Origin: Vreelandella halophila
GTDB taxonomy: Bacteria > Pseudomonadota > Gammaproteobacteria > Pseudomonadales > Oleiphilaceae
NCBI RefSeq assembly: GCF_009856365.1
Contig: NZ_WMEX01000007.1
Coordinates: forward strand, 124,001 to 188,000
Reading direction: 5' to 3'
DNA: 64,000 nt
Made by a program: the position numbers and the translations under genes. Below, piece after piece: positions 44,459 through 53,931 of this stretch. A model generated the notes under the pieces. It did no database searches. It worked only from the letters and a program-made list of their open reading frames with translations, and had not been told where the DNA came from. Within the stretch, counting starts at the first letter, position 1. Each line of letters opens with the position of its first letter.

Positions 44459-45715
44459 ATGTTTAAGCGAGATATGACCATTGCCGGTTACGACGAGGAA
44501 GTCTGGAATGCCATGGAGGCGGAAGTCCGCCGACAGGAAGAGCATATCGAACTGATCGCGTCTGAAAACTACACCAGTCCACGCGTGATGGAAGCGCAGG
44601 GCTCGGCACTCACCAACAAGTACGCCGAGGGTTATCCCGGCAAGCGCTACTACGGTGGTTGCGAGCACGTGGACGTGGTAGAGGAGATCGCCATTGAGCG
44701 TGCCAAGAAGCTGTTCGGAGCGGATTACGCCAACGTCCAGCCGCATTCCGGTTCCTCCGCCAACAACGCGGTCTACCTGGCGCTGATGAAGCCGGGTGAT
44801 ACGGTGCTGGGCATGAGCCTGGACGCCGGTGGCCACCTGACCCACGGGGCCAGCGTCAACTTCTCCGGCAAGACCTACAATGCGGTGCAGTATGGCCTGG
44901 ACACGGAAACAGGCATGATCGACTACGACGAAGTCGAGCGCCTGGCGGTTGAGCACAAGCCCAAGGTCGTACTGGCCGGTTTCTCCGCTTACTCCCAGGA
45001 GCTGAATTTCAAGCGTTTCCGCGAGATCGCGGACAAAGTGGGCGCTTACCTGTTCGTGGACATGGCCCATGTGGCCGGTCTGGTAGCAGCCGGTGTCTAC
45101 CCGAACCCGGTGCCCTACGCGGACGTGGTGACGACCACCACTCACAAGACCCTGCGGGGCCCGCGCAGTGGCCTGATCCTGGCCAAGTCCAATCCGGAGC
45201 TGGAGAAAAAGTTCAACTCCGCGGTCTTCCCGGGCAGCCAGGGCGGCCCGCTGATGCACGCGATCGCCGGCAAGGCGGTGTGCTTCAAGGAGGCCATGCA
45301 GGATGACTTCAAGGAGTACCAGCAGCGTGTGGTGAAGAACGCCCAGGCCATGGCCGAGGTGTTCCAGCAGCGCGGCTTCGACGTGATCTCCGGCGGCACG
45401 AAGAACCATCTCTTCCTGCTGAGCCTGATCAAGCAGGACATCACCGGTAAAGACGCGGACGCCGCGCTCAGCAAGGCCAATATCACGGTCAACAAGAACG
45501 CGGTCCCCAACGACCCGCGCTCGCCGTTTGTGACCTCAGGTCTTCGGATCGGCACACCGGCGATGACCACGCGCGGCTTTGGTGAAACCGAGGCACGGGA
45601 CCTGGCCGGCTGGATGTGTGATATCCTTGATGATCTGGAAAATGAAGAGACCATCGAGCGGGTCCGTAAGCAGGTTCTGGAGCTGTGCCGGCGTTTCCCG
45701 GTCTACGCTGACTGA
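44459..45715 (+). CDS. glyA: serine hydroxymethyltransferase
   Basis: 418 residues, near-identical in plan to E. coli GlyA (417). It shows [32 protein letters not shown] lysine in [12 protein letters not shown], and [12 protein letters not shown]. It makes glycine and methylene-THF from serine. The start [12 protein letters not shown] at 44459 fits the family; a TTG 24 nt upstream is less likely. The 260-nt gap to ettA has a TAGAAT -10-like element (44349) and no clear riboswitch. It heads the glyA-nrdR-ribD run. Confidence 0.97.
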   Translation: MFKRDMTIAGYDEEVWNAMEAEVRRQEEHIELIASENYTSPRVMEAQGSALTNKYAEGYPGKRYYGGCEHVDVVEEIAIERAKKLFGADYANVQPHSGSSANNAVYLALMKPGDTVLGMSLDAGGHLTHGASVNFSGKTYNAVQYGLDTETGMIDYDEVERLAVEHKPKVVLAGFSAYSQELNFKRFREIADKVGAYLFVDMAHVAGLVAAGVYPNPVPYADVVTTTTHKTLRGPRSGLILAKSNPELEKKFNSAVFPGSQGGPLMHAIAGKAVCFKEAMQDDFKEYQQRVVKNAQAMAEVFQQRGFDVISGGTKNHLFLLSLIKQDITGKDADAALSKANITVNKNAVPNDPRSPFVTSGLRIGTPAMTTRGFGETEARDLAGWMCDILDDLENEETIERVRKQVLELCRRFPVYAD

Positions 45716-45756
45716 CCTCCTGCTGATACCCGCTTGCCGTCCGGGAGTGTAACGGG

Positions 45757-46275
45757 ATGCATTGCCCTTTCTGCGGCGAGGCGGATACCAAAGTGATCGA
45801 CTCGCGCCTGGTTGCCGATGGCGACCAGGTGCGCCGTCGTCGTGAGTGTCTGTCCTGCCGCGAACGCTTCACCACCTTTGAAGGGGCGGAGCTGATTATG
45901 CCCCGGGTGGTCAAACAGGACGGCTCGCGGGTTCCCTTCGATGAGGACAGGATGCGCGAGGGCCTGATGAAGGCCCTCGAAAAGCGTCCTGTGGATATTG
46001 AGGCCATTGAGGCCGCCATCAATCGGATCAAGTTCCGGCTGCGTTCCACCGGTGAACGGGAAGTGAAATCCCTGATGATCGGTGAGGAGGTCATGTACGA
46101 ACTGCGCCAGCTCGATAAGGTGGCTTACGTTCGTTTTGCTTCCGTGTACCGCAGCTTCCAGGACATCAATGAATTCAAGGACGAGATCGAGCGGCTGAGC
46201 CACTCCGGTGACGTGGGCGATGAATCCCCCGTGACCGTGGCGGCACGGGCGCTGAAGGAATCCGTGGATAAATAG
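45757..46275 (+). CDS. nrdR: transcriptional repressor NrdR
   Basis: 172 residues. Zinc ribbon [17 protein letters not shown] and [17 protein letters not shown], then the ATP-cone domain ([36 protein letters not shown]). It represses ribonucleotide reductase genes in response to (d)ATP. The C-terminus is about 20 residues longer than E. coli NrdR (149). It lies 42 nt after glyA and just before ribD, the standard order. Confidence 0.96.
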   Translation: MHCPFCGEADTKVIDSRLVADGDQVRRRRECLSCRERFTTFEGAELIMPRVVKQDGSRVPFDEDRMREGLMKALEKRPVDIEAIEAAINRIKFRLRSTGEREVKSLMIGEEVMYELRQLDKVAYVRFASVYRSFQDINEFKDEIERLSHSGDVGDESPVTVAARALKESVDK

Positions 46276-46286
46276 TCCGGAAACGG

Positions 46287-47429
46287 GTGCCCGCCTTGAC
46301 CAACGCTTCCGATACCCGATACATGGCCCTGGCGCTGCAGCTTGCCGAACGCGGTCTGTACAGCGCACACCCCAACCCCAGGGTTGGCTGCGTTGTGGTC
46401 AGTGAGGGCGACATTGTGGGCTGTGGCTGGCACCGACGGGCCGGCGAGGCTCACGCGGAGGTGAACGCGCTCGCCGAGGCGGGGGCGCGTGCGCGCGGGG
46501 CGAGCGTATATGTGACCCTGGAGCCCTGCAGCCATCATGGGCGCACGCCGCCCTGTGCCCAGGCGCTGGTTGATGCCGGTGTTGCGCGGGTGGTGGTGGC
46601 CACCGGGGATCCGAATCCGGCGGTAGCCGGCCAGGGGCTGGCGCTGCTGGAAGCGGCGGGCATCGAAACGCTCAGCGGCGTGCTGGAGGAACCGGCGCGG
46701 GCGCTGAACGCGGGTTTTCTGCGGCGCATGGCCGGTGGCGCACCCTGGGTCCGGCTCAAGGTGGCCGCCAGCCTTGATGGGCGTACCGCCATGGCCTCCG
46801 GTGAAAGCCAGTGGATCACGGGACCTGACGCCCGCTCGGACGTCCAGCGGCTGCGTGCCCGCTCCGGTGCCATCATCACCGGTTCCGGGACGGTTCTGGA
46901 CGACGACCCGTCGCTGACGGTGCGCCCTGAAGAGCTGGGGGAGCTCGGAGACAAAACGCTGCCGCCGCAGCAGCCTCTGCGTGTGGTGCTTGACCCGCGT
47001 CTGCTTACGGCCCCTGACGCCCGTGTGGTGACGGGAGAGGGGCAATGCCTGGTGGTGAGCACTGCGGCGGCTCTGGAGGAAAGCCGGGCCAGGCCCCTGC
47101 GTGACGGTGGTGCCGAAGTGGTTACCGTGGACCCCGATGGCAGTGGCCGACCGGCGCTGGCGGCGGTCCTGGGGCTTCTGGCTGCGCGTGGGATCAATGA
47201 CGTGCTCATTGAGGCGGGTGCCACGCTGGCGGGCGCGGCCCTGGAAGCGGATGTGATTGACGAATTCTGGCTGTACCAGGCACCAACAATGCTGGGCAGT
47301 CGGGCGAAACCCATGGCGGAGCTGGCGCTGGATCGGATGGCGCAACAGCACCGGATGGAGGTATGGGACCGGCGGGTGGTCGGCGCGGATCAGCGACTGA
47401 TCCTGAAACCCGCGGCGTCCGGCCATTAA
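46287..47429 (+). CDS. ribD: riboflavin biosynthesis deaminase/reductase RibD
   Basis: 380 residues. The N-terminal deaminase zinc site is HAEVNAL and PCSHHGRTPPC. The C-terminal reductase has LKVAASLDGRTAMASGES, WITGPDAR and NDVLIEAGATLAGA. It converts the first pyrimidine intermediate of riboflavin synthesis (deamination then side-chain reduction). GTG at 46287 is the chosen start, with a weak ribosome site; TTG 46296 is possible. It is 11 nt after nrdR. Confidence 0.95.
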   Translation: MPALTNASDTRYMALALQLAERGLYSAHPNPRVGCVVVSEGDIVGCGWHRRAGEAHAEVNALAEAGARARGASVYVTLEPCSHHGRTPPCAQALVDAGVARVVVATGDPNPAVAGQGLALLEAAGIETLSGVLEEPARALNAGFLRRMAGGAPWVRLKVAASLDGRTAMASGESQWITGPDARSDVQRLRARSGAIITGSGTVLDDDPSLTVRPEELGELGDKTLPPQQPLRVVLDPRLLTAPDARVVTGEGQCLVVSTAAALEESRARPLRDGGAEVVTVDPDGSGRPALAAVLGLLAARGINDVLIEAGATLAGAALEADVIDEFWLYQAPTMLGSRAKPMAELALDRMAQQHRMEVWDRRVVGADQRLILKPAASGH

Positions 47430-47451
47430 GAGACAGCGAACAGGGTGCAGA

Positions 47452-48588
47452 ATGGCGCTGAACAGTATTGAGGAAATCCTTCAGGACATCCGCGAGGGTC
47501 GGATGGTCATCCTGATGGACGACGAGGACCGGGAGAATGAAGGCGATGTGATCATGGCCGCCGAGTGCGTCCAGCCCGAGCACGTGACCTTCATGGCCAC
47601 TGAGGCGCGCGGCCTGATCTGCATGCCCATGGCCCGCGAGCGCTGTGAGCGCCTTAACCTGCCGCTGATGGTACAGCGCAACAGTTCCGGGTTCGGCACC
47701 AAGTTCACGGTCTCAATTGAGGCGGCCAAGGGAGTGACTACGGGGATTTCCGCCGCTGACCGGGCCCGCACCGTGCAGGTGGCTGCATCTCGGGGTGCCA
47801 GGGCGGAGGATATTGTGAGCCCGGGCCACATCTTCCCGCTGATGGCGCAGCCCGGAGGCGTGCTGTCTCGGGCGGGTCACACCGAGGCGGCCTGCGACCT
47901 GGCCAGTATGGCCGGATTCGAGTCGGCCGGTGTGATCTGTGAGGTGATGAACGATGACGGCACCATGGCACGCCGCCCCCAGCTGGAGGAGTTCGCGGAA
48001 CGCCACGGACTGAAGATCGGCACCATCGCGGACCTGATCCACTACCGCACCATGAACGAACGCACTGTTGAGTGCGTTGATCACTACGAGATGGCGACGG
48101 AATACGGGGTATTCCGACTGCACACCTATCGCGATTCCATTCAGGGTGAGACCCATCTGGCACTGACCATGGGTGAGGTGGACCCGGAGAAGCCAACGCT
48201 GGTCCGGGTCCACATCACGGACACCCTGCGGGATCTTCTGCACGCCAACTATCCGGGATCGCCACGCTGGCCGCTGCACGAGGCCATGCGCAAGGTGGCC
48301 GAGGAAGGCTCAGGGGTGATCGTGCTTCTGAACAACGGCCAGGACAGCTATGCACTGGAGGAGCGCATTCGAGGCTTTTTTGAGGCCCACTCGGATGGCA
48401 AGCCATCCACGGACTCCTCAGGCAGTTCCGGTGTCTACCTGACCGTGGGTACCGGTTCCCAGATCCTGCGTGAACTCGGGGTGAGCCGGATGCGGCTGAT
48501 GAGCGCCCCCATCAAGTTCTCGGGGATTTCCGGATTTGATCTGGAGGTTGTGGAATACCTCCCCTACGATGACGGGAACGGCCAGTAA
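47452..48588 (+). CDS. ribBA: 3,4-dihydroxy-2-butanone-4-phosphate synthase with degenerate GTP cyclohydrolase II domain
   Basis: 378 residues. The RibB half (about 1-200) is intact: [55 protein letters not shown]. The C-terminal RibA-like half (about 205-375) has lost the three zinc cysteines: where RibA has the C...C-x-C block this reads [17 protein letters not shown]. It is therefore expected to make only dihydroxybutanone phosphate; a separate ribA must exist elsewhere. It stands between ribD and ribH. Confidence 0.92.
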   Translation: MALNSIEEILQDIREGRMVILMDDEDRENEGDVIMAAECVQPEHVTFMATEARGLICMPMARERCERLNLPLMVQRNSSGFGTKFTVSIEAAKGVTTGISAADRARTVQVAASRGARAEDIVSPGHIFPLMAQPGGVLSRAGHTEAACDLASMAGFESAGVICEVMNDDGTMARRPQLEEFAERHGLKIGTIADLIHYRTMNERTVECVDHYEMATEYGVFRLHTYRDSIQGETHLALTMGEVDPEKPTLVRVHITDTLRDLLHANYPGSPRWPLHEAMRKVAEEGSGVIVLLNNGQDSYALEERIRGFFEAHSDGKPSTDSSGSSGVYLTVGTGSQILRELGVSRMRLMSAPIKFSGISGFDLEVVEYLPYDDGNGQ

Positions 48589-48614
48589 GGTTGAGACCCG
48601 CTACGGAGACAGCA

Positions 48615-49094
48615 ATGACAGACATCAAGACCATTGAGGGTGACTTCACCGACTGCCGCGGGGACTACGCGCTGGTGGTGGGTCGCTTCAACGGGTTCGT
48701 GGTTGAGAGCCTGGTGGAGGCGGCTACGGACACCCTGATCCGGCATGGCATCAGCCGGGACAGTATCACCATCTACCGCGTACCGGGCGCATACGAGATT
48801 CCGGTGGCGGCCCAGAAAGTGGCCCGGAGCGGGCGCCATGATGCGGTGATCGCACTGGGCGCGGTGATCCGGGGTGGCACACCCCATTTTGACTACGTGG
48901 CCGGGGAAAGTTCCTCCGGTGTGGGCAGTGTGAGTCTGGACACAGGGCTGCCGGTCATTTTCGGCGTACTGACCCTGGACACCATCGAGCAGGCCATTGA
49001 GCGCGCCGGCACCAAGGCCGGTAACAAGGGCGCCGACGCTGCCATGACGGCACTGGAAATGGTCAGCCTGTTCCGGAGGATTGACGCGCAATGA
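48615..49094 (+). CDS. ribH: 6,7-dimethyl-8-ribityllumazine synthase
   Basis: 159 residues. The lumazine synthase motifs are [47 protein letters not shown], and [23 protein letters not shown]. It joins the RibB and RibD products to form lumazine. GGAGACAGCA precedes ATG 48615. Overlaps nusB by 4 nt. No riboflavin synthase alpha subunit gene is found next to it, although many relatives have one between ribD and ribBA. Confidence 0.97.
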   Translation: MTDIKTIEGDFTDCRGDYALVVGRFNGFVVESLVEAATDTLIRHGISRDSITIYRVPGAYEIPVAAQKVARSGRHDAVIALGAVIRGGTPHFDYVAGESSSGVGSVSLDTGLPVIFGVLTLDTIEQAIERAGTKAGNKGADAAMTALEMVSLFRRIDAQ

Positions 49095-49564
49095 GTGAAG
49101 GCGGTCAGCCAGAGAACAACCAGGGCAAGTCACGCCCGGCGGATCGCCGCAAGGCGCGCTCGCTGGCGCTTCAGGCCCTGTATCAGCGCCACTTCTCCGA
49201 CAGCCCGATCAGCCAGATCGAGGCGGAGTTCGTGACCGACAACGACATGGAGAAGATCGACGGGGCCTACTTCCGGGAGCTGCTGCAGGGCGTGGATCGT
49301 TCCCGCAGTGACCTGGACCGTCAGTTCGAGCCCCTGCTGGACCGTCCGGTCAGTGATCTTGACCCCATTGAGCTGGCCATCCTGCGCATCGGCACCTTCG
49401 AGCTGATGAACCGCATTGATGTGCCCTACCGTGTGGTGGTCAACGAAGGTATTGAGTTGGCCAAGCGCTTCGGCGGGACCGACGGCCACAAGTACATCAA
49501 CGGCATACTGGATCGCCTCAGCCCGCGCCTGCGCCCGGCGGAAACACGCTCGCGGCGGGCCTGA
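49091..49564 (+). CDS. nusB: transcription antitermination factor NusB
   Basis: 157 residues, all-helical NusB fold. It has [65 protein letters not shown]. With NusE it binds boxA RNA for rRNA antitermination. ATGA overlap with ribH. The C-terminus ([12 protein letters not shown]) is slightly extended. Confidence 0.97.
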   Translation: MSEGGQPENNQGKSRPADRRKARSLALQALYQRHFSDSPISQIEAEFVTDNDMEKIDGAYFRELLQGVDRSRSDLDRQFEPLLDRPVSDLDPIELAILRIGTFELMNRIDVPYRVVVNEGIELAKRFGGTDGHKYINGILDRLSPRLRPAETRSRRA

Positions 49565-49581
49565 TCCCGCCCGGTTCCACC

Positions 49582-50544
49582 ATGGACGAATTCAGCCTGA
49601 TCGACCGGTTCTGGAAGCCCCTGGGTGACGCGGTCACCCACAGTGAGGTGATTGAGGGCATCGGCAATGACGGCGCGGTTGTACGCTGCCCGCCCGGTCA
49701 GGATCAGGTGATGACCATGGATACCCTGGTGGAGGGCGTCCACTTTCCCCGTGATATGCCGCCCCATGCCCTGGGCTGGCGTGCTCTGGCCGTGAACCTC
49801 AGCGATCTCGCCGCCATGGGTGCCCAGCCTCTGTGCTTTACGCTCTCGGTGACACTGCCGGAAGCCAGTACTTCCTGGCTGGCCGCATTTGCGGACGGCA
49901 TGAAGGCGCTGGCGGTGCGCGAGAACATCCAGTTGGTGGGCGGGGATACCACACGTGGCCCATTGAGCATCACGGTGCAGGCCCAGGGGCTTCTGCCGGC
50001 CGGGTCAGCCGTGCGCCGTGGTAATGCCCAGCCCGGTGACCGGATCTGCGTCAGCGGCAGTCTGGGAGAGGCCGGTGAGGCGCTCAACTGGTTGGACGAA
50101 TCGGATACTCCGGATCCGGCGGTGGACACCGCGCTCCAGCGCTACCGGTACCCGGAACCCCGCCTGGCTCTCGGGCAGTGGCTGCGTGAGGCCGGCTCTG
50201 CAGCCGTGGACGTGAGTGACGGTCTGCTGGCGGATCTCGGGCATCTTCTGGTTGACCGGGGTGCCCGGCTGGACTGGCAGGCCCTGCCGGTTTCCGATGG
50301 ACTGGTCTCCCTGCGGGGTCTGGAAGGGGCCCGGCGGTTGGCTGCGTCTGCAGGGGACGACTATGAGCTGCTGTTTGTCTGGCCGGGCGGTGGACCTGCA
50401 CCGTCAGGGCCGAAGGGCAGTGCGTTGCCACTGACCGTGATCGGGACCGTGACAGAAGGCGCTGGCGTGACGCTCAATGGCCCTGAGGGCAGCATCCAGC
50501 TGGAGGAGCAGGGTTACACCCATTTCGGAGGGCACCATGACTGA
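49582..50544 (+). CDS. thiL: thiamine-monophosphate kinase
   Basis: 320 residues. The start MDEFSLIDRFWKPL is typical of ThiL. It has DGAVVRCPPGQDQVMTMDTLVEGVHF (in part), NLSDLAAMGAQPL, GGDTTRGPLSITV, AVDVSDGLLADLGHLL, and AGDDYELLF. It phosphorylates thiamine monophosphate to the diphosphate cofactor. The last 8 nt overlap pgpA. Confidence 0.96.
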   Translation: MDEFSLIDRFWKPLGDAVTHSEVIEGIGNDGAVVRCPPGQDQVMTMDTLVEGVHFPRDMPPHALGWRALAVNLSDLAAMGAQPLCFTLSVTLPEASTSWLAAFADGMKALAVRENIQLVGGDTTRGPLSITVQAQGLLPAGSAVRRGNAQPGDRICVSGSLGEAGEALNWLDESDTPDPAVDTALQRYRYPEPRLALGQWLREAGSAAVDVSDGLLADLGHLLVDRGARLDWQALPVSDGLVSLRGLEGARRLAASAGDDYELLFVWPGGGPAPSGPKGSALPLTVIGTVTEGAGVTLNGPEGSIQLEEQGYTHFGGHHD

Positions 50545-51019
50545 TACTGCGGTTAATCCGCGCGCACTGCTGCGGGATCCCGGTCACTGCCTGGCGTTGG
50601 GTCTGGGCTCCGGATGCACCCGGAAGGCGCCCGGAACCTGGGGAACCCTGGCGGGTCTGCTGCTCTACTCGCTGATCGTCTGGATGCCCTGGCCGGTCTA
50701 CCTGGGCGTTCTGGTGTTGACCTTCGTGGCCGGGATCTGCCTGTGCGAGCGTACGGCGAAAGCGCTGGGCGTGCATGACCATCCAGCCATTGTCTGGGAC
50801 GAGTTCGTGGGCATCTGGCTGGCGCTGGCACTGCAGCCGACCGCGCTGGTCTGGCTGCTGTTCGCGTTTGTGGCCTTCCGCTTCTTCGACATCATCAAGC
50901 CCTGGCCCATCGGCTGGCTGGACCGTCGTGCCCCCGGTGGGCTCGGCATCATGGTCGACGACGTGGTGGCCGGCGCCTATGCCCTGGTGCTGATGGCGCT
51001 GCTCCAGTGGGGATTCTGA
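50537..51019 (+). CDS. pgpA: phosphatidylglycerophosphatase A
   Basis: 160 residues. The PgpA motifs are GSGCTRKAPGTWGTLAGLL, HDHPAIVWDEFVGIWLAL, FRFFDIIKPWPIGWLDRR, and GIMVDDVVAGAYA, with four membrane segments. It makes phosphatidylglycerol from its phosphate precursor. GGAGGGCACC precedes ATG 50537. It is the last gene of the glyA-to-pgpA run and ends 10 nt from a convergent small gene. Confidence 0.96.
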   Translation: MTDTAVNPRALLRDPGHCLALGLGSGCTRKAPGTWGTLAGLLLYSLIVWMPWPVYLGVLVLTFVAGICLCERTAKALGVHDHPAIVWDEFVGIWLALALQPTALVWLLFAFVAFRFFDIIKPWPIGWLDRRAPGGLGIMVDDVVAGAYALVLMALLQWGF

Positions 51020-51028
51020 AGTGCTGCT

Positions 51029-51304
51029 TCAGTGCCGGGTCTCTGACTGCTGTTCCGGCAGCATCCGCACGACGCTCAGGAACCGGCGCAGTCCTACCTC
51101 GGCACGCTCACGGGTCGCGTAGGGGCCGCTGTCAAAACCTTCCCGGGTGGTGAAGTACCAGCGGTTGCCGACGCAGAAAAAACGGCTGCTGCGGAACGGG
51201 ATGGGGGTGCGCTCTTCACCCGCCCTCGGTTTCGGCTCCATGGTTGCCCCCTTAAATACCATGTGGTTGTCGTTGTTTTCGGCCGCGTCTTTCCGGGTAC
51301 TCAC
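51029..51304 (-). CDS. small DUF6316-like protein
   Basis: 91 residues. The core RTPIPFRSSRFFCVGNRWYF, TTREGFDSGPYATRERAE and a helical end LRRFLSVVRML match a small family found in gammaproteobacteria (DUF6316 type, by recollection). It starts at GTG 51304 behind GAGGGG; an ATG at codon 15 is possible. Soluble, function unknown. The 134 nt upstream to the acyltransferase gene (51305-51438) are AT-richer and hold no gene. Confidence 0.7.
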   Translation of the reverse strand: MSTRKDAAENNDNHMVFKGATMEPKPRAGEERTPIPFRSSRFFCVGNRWYFTTREGFDSGPYATRERAEVGLRRFLSVVRMLPEQQSETRH

Positions 51305-51438
51305 TGATCACCCCTCGCCGTCAGTATAGACAGATTTAAACCCAATTTGACAATCCGTCACGAATCGCCACCCACAGCGGGATACGGTTACATGATGTTA
51401 CTGGATTGTGATTGGCAGGACTGCCTTAAGTCTACCGT

Positions 51439-52860
51439 TTATTTGTCCATTCCGGCCATAACATTGGCTTCAATTGCTTCCACGGCGGTCTCGATCAGCT
51501 CGGCGAGCTGTTCACCGTCCGGTACCAGGTCCGGGCAGGTGGTGAGATTGACGTGGACGGCGCCCGCGTAGCTCTGCGCCAGAATGGCCAGGCCGGCACC
51601 ATGGAACAGGGGCGCCGAGTTGATCTGGTGTACCAGTCGGGCGCCCTTCAGGTAGAGGGGCACCTGGGGACCGGGGACATTGGTGATGGGTAAATTGAAG
51701 GCAGGCTGGTAGTGCTGGGCCAGATGGAATTCGCTGTAGAGCCGGGTCGACAGGGCCACCAGGGTGGAGGGCAGGCGTTCCGTCAGCCGGTCCGCCGCGA
51801 TGGCTTCCCGGTAGTTCTCCGAGGTTCGGGTGTTATCGCGGATACGGGCCACCCGGCGTGCCGGGTCGGGTTCATCCGTGGCCAGGCTCACCAGCATGGC
51901 GGACATCTGGTTGCCCGTGGGCTGGCGGAGGCTGCGTGAGCGCACGGATACCGGTGTAAGCGCCACCAGGCTCTCCCGGGTGTCGATGCCGTGGCTGACC
52001 ATGTAGCGGTTCAGGGCTTCCGCACAGATTCCGAGGACCAGGTCATTGAGACTGATATCCGGCCCGATAGCGGCCTTGAGCGTCTTGAGGCGCGCCAGAT
52101 CAATGGAGGTGTTGTGCAGGCGGCGGCGTTCCGTCAGGTTGCGGTTGAAGGGCGTGCGCGGTGCGCCCAGAACATCCCTGGCGGCGCGGAGCCGGCCAAT
52201 GGGGTGCTCCAGGAGGTCGCGCAGGGCCGCTGTCATGGTGGACTGTGTCAGGGTCATGAACTGGAAGGGCTTGCGCAGCAGGTTCAGGGAGGCCCGGGTC
52301 AGAAGCTGCTCCGCCCGTGGCGCGGGCTCCGGCTGCCACGCCGGCGGTCGTGTCTTGGTCGGGGTGTCGGGGGTGTATTCCAGGAGCTTGCCCATCACCT
52401 CTTCGCCACTGAAGGCATCGACAGCGGCATGATGCACCCGGACCACCAGGGCGAAGCCATCCACCGGGAGCAGGGAATCCCGGCCGAATCCATCGATCCA
52501 GGTCACCTGCCACAGGGGGCGCGTCCGTGGCAGAAGGGTGGCCAGGCGTTCCCCGGCCAGGTCCATGAGGGCGTCATAGCCGCCGCCCTGGAGATCCACG
52601 GATTCCAGGTGCCGGTTGATGTCGAAATCCGGGTCGTCAATCCAGTACGGGCGGTCCAGGTTGAATGGCAGGGTCATCAGCTTCTGGCGGAAGAACCCCG
52701 CCAGGTGCAGGCGGTGGTTCAGGTAATCCCGGAAGTCATCGAAGGTCAGGGCCTTTTCCCGTTCCGAGGCATCAAAGATGTAGACGCCCCCAATGTGCAT
52801 TGGCGTGGTTTCGGATTCGAGAAAGAGAAAGGACGCGTCCAGTTCGTTCAGCTGATGCAT
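51439..52860 (-). CDS. wax-ester synthase/diacylglycerol acyltransferase (WS/DGAT)
   Basis: 473 residues. It starts MHQLNELDASFLFLESETTP, typical of the family. The catalytic motif HHxxxD is HHAAVDA in VRVHHAAVDAFSG (Gly of the usual HHxxxDG replaced by Ala). Further family blocks are NDLVLGICAEALNRYM, PVSVRSR and LPITNVPGPQVPLYLKGARL. It makes wax esters or triacylglycerol as storage lipid in the cytosol or at the membrane. It is single and downstream of the LysR gene (40 nt), same strand. Confidence 0.93.
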   Translation of the reverse strand: MHQLNELDASFLFLESETTPMHIGGVYIFDASEREKALTFDDFRDYLNHRLHLAGFFRQKLMTLPFNLDRPYWIDDPDFDINRHLESVDLQGGGYDALMDLAGERLATLLPRTRPLWQVTWIDGFGRDSLLPVDGFALVVRVHHAAVDAFSGEEVMGKLLEYTPDTPTKTRPPAWQPEPAPRAEQLLTRASLNLLRKPFQFMTLTQSTMTAALRDLLEHPIGRLRAARDVLGAPRTPFNRNLTERRRLHNTSIDLARLKTLKAAIGPDISLNDLVLGICAEALNRYMVSHGIDTRESLVALTPVSVRSRSLRQPTGNQMSAMLVSLATDEPDPARRVARIRDNTRTSENYREAIAADRLTERLPSTLVALSTRLYSEFHLAQHYQPAFNLPITNVPGPQVPLYLKGARLVHQINSAPLFHGAGLAILAQSYAGAVHVNLTTCPDLVPDGEQLAELIETAVEAIEANVMAGMDK

Positions 52861-52900
52861 CAGGGAAATCCGCTCTGCTCCGTGATGGGTGATGTCCGTT

Positions 52901-53815
52901 TCAGGCCGGATCGAGCCAGGGGTCGAAGTAGTCCGGTCGGGAGAGGTGCTCCCAGAACCAGTTGATGGCCTTGCCCTGGTCTCCGCGCCGGCGGGCCATG
53001 CAAAGTATCACTGGCGGGCGCTTGGTGGCTACGTTTAGAGCCACGAGTTCCCCGGATGCCAGGGCCGATTCCACCTGCGGGCGAGGCAGCCAGCCTACGC
53101 CCATACCGGCTTTCTGGGCCTCGATCTTGTGGGCCATGCTGGAGACCTTAAGAGTGCGCTGGCGGGCAAAGATACCCGCGGAACCGGCCGGCAGCTGGCG
53201 CGAACTGTCCGCCGCCACGACTGCCGGCCAGGCGCTCAGGATCTCTTCGGAAAGTGGGCCTGTTTCGACCGCCAGGGGGTGATTGTGAGCGACGGCATAG
53301 ACGAAGGGCACTTGGCCTATATCCCGGTGCTCAAAATCCCCCGGAGGCTGGATTTCGCTGGTGGCCCCGGCAATAAGGTCCGCCCGACCCGTGTGGAGGG
53401 CGTCCCAAGGGCCATTGAAGACTTCGTCGAGCAGGTGAATTTCTACCGGAACGCCGAGTTCGTTGAATGCACTGACTGCTGGGAATAGAGCTGACACAGG
53501 AAGTAGGGCATTGACCGCAATCGTCACGCTCGCTTCCCAGCCTTCGGCCACGCGTCGGGTGGTGCGCGCCAATGTATTGGCGGCTTCCAGAAGCTGCCGG
53601 CCTTCCTCCAGCAGGTAGTGGCCGGCATTGGTCAGGGTTGCCCGGTGGCCGGAGCGGTCAAACAGCAGCACATCCAGGTCTTCCTCCAGCTTGTGCACCG
53701 TGTAGCTGATGGCGGAGGGCACCCGGTGCATCTCCTCGGCGGCAGCGGCAAAGCTGCCCTTGCGGGCGATGGCGTCGAGCACGCGCAGGGCGTCTATGGT
53801 GATGGGAAATGCCAT
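52901..53815 (-). CDS. LysR-family transcriptional regulator
   Basis: 304 residues. The N-terminal HTH has LRVLDAIARKGSFAAAAEEM and AISYTVHKLEEDLDVLLFDR. The effector domain (about 90-290) has EASVTIAVNALLPVSALFP and LPAGSAGIFARQRTL. It is divergent from a glutathionyl-hydroquinone reductase gene 116 nt away and upstream of the WS/DGAT gene. The divergent partner is the likeliest target. A perfect palindrome CTGACGTCAG at 53881-53890 lies in that gap. Confidence 0.92.
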   Translation of the reverse strand: MAFPITIDALRVLDAIARKGSFAAAAEEMHRVPSAISYTVHKLEEDLDVLLFDRSGHRATLTNAGHYLLEEGRQLLEAANTLARTTRRVAEGWEASVTIAVNALLPVSALFPAVSAFNELGVPVEIHLLDEVFNGPWDALHTGRADLIAGATSEIQPPGDFEHRDIGQVPFVYAVAHNHPLAVETGPLSEEILSAWPAVVAADSSRQLPAGSAGIFARQRTLKVSSMAHKIEAQKAGMGVGWLPRPQVESALASGELVALNVATKRPPVILCMARRRGDQGKAINWFWEHLSRPDYFDPWLDPA

Positions 53816-53931
53816 GGTCAGAAAAACTGAAAGGGTTGGCCAGATTTGGTTGCTTGTTGTGAGCGCCAGTCTAACGCAATCTGACGTCAGGCGTATTCAT
53901 TCCCTGAACGTTTCTGAAAGAAGGAGGTCCC

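Noticed and set aside
53881-53890. CTGACGTCAG palindrome as a proven LysR operator
   Set aside because: LysR sites are T-N11-A type and a single 10-bp palindrome is too little evidence; mentioned only as context for the regulator.
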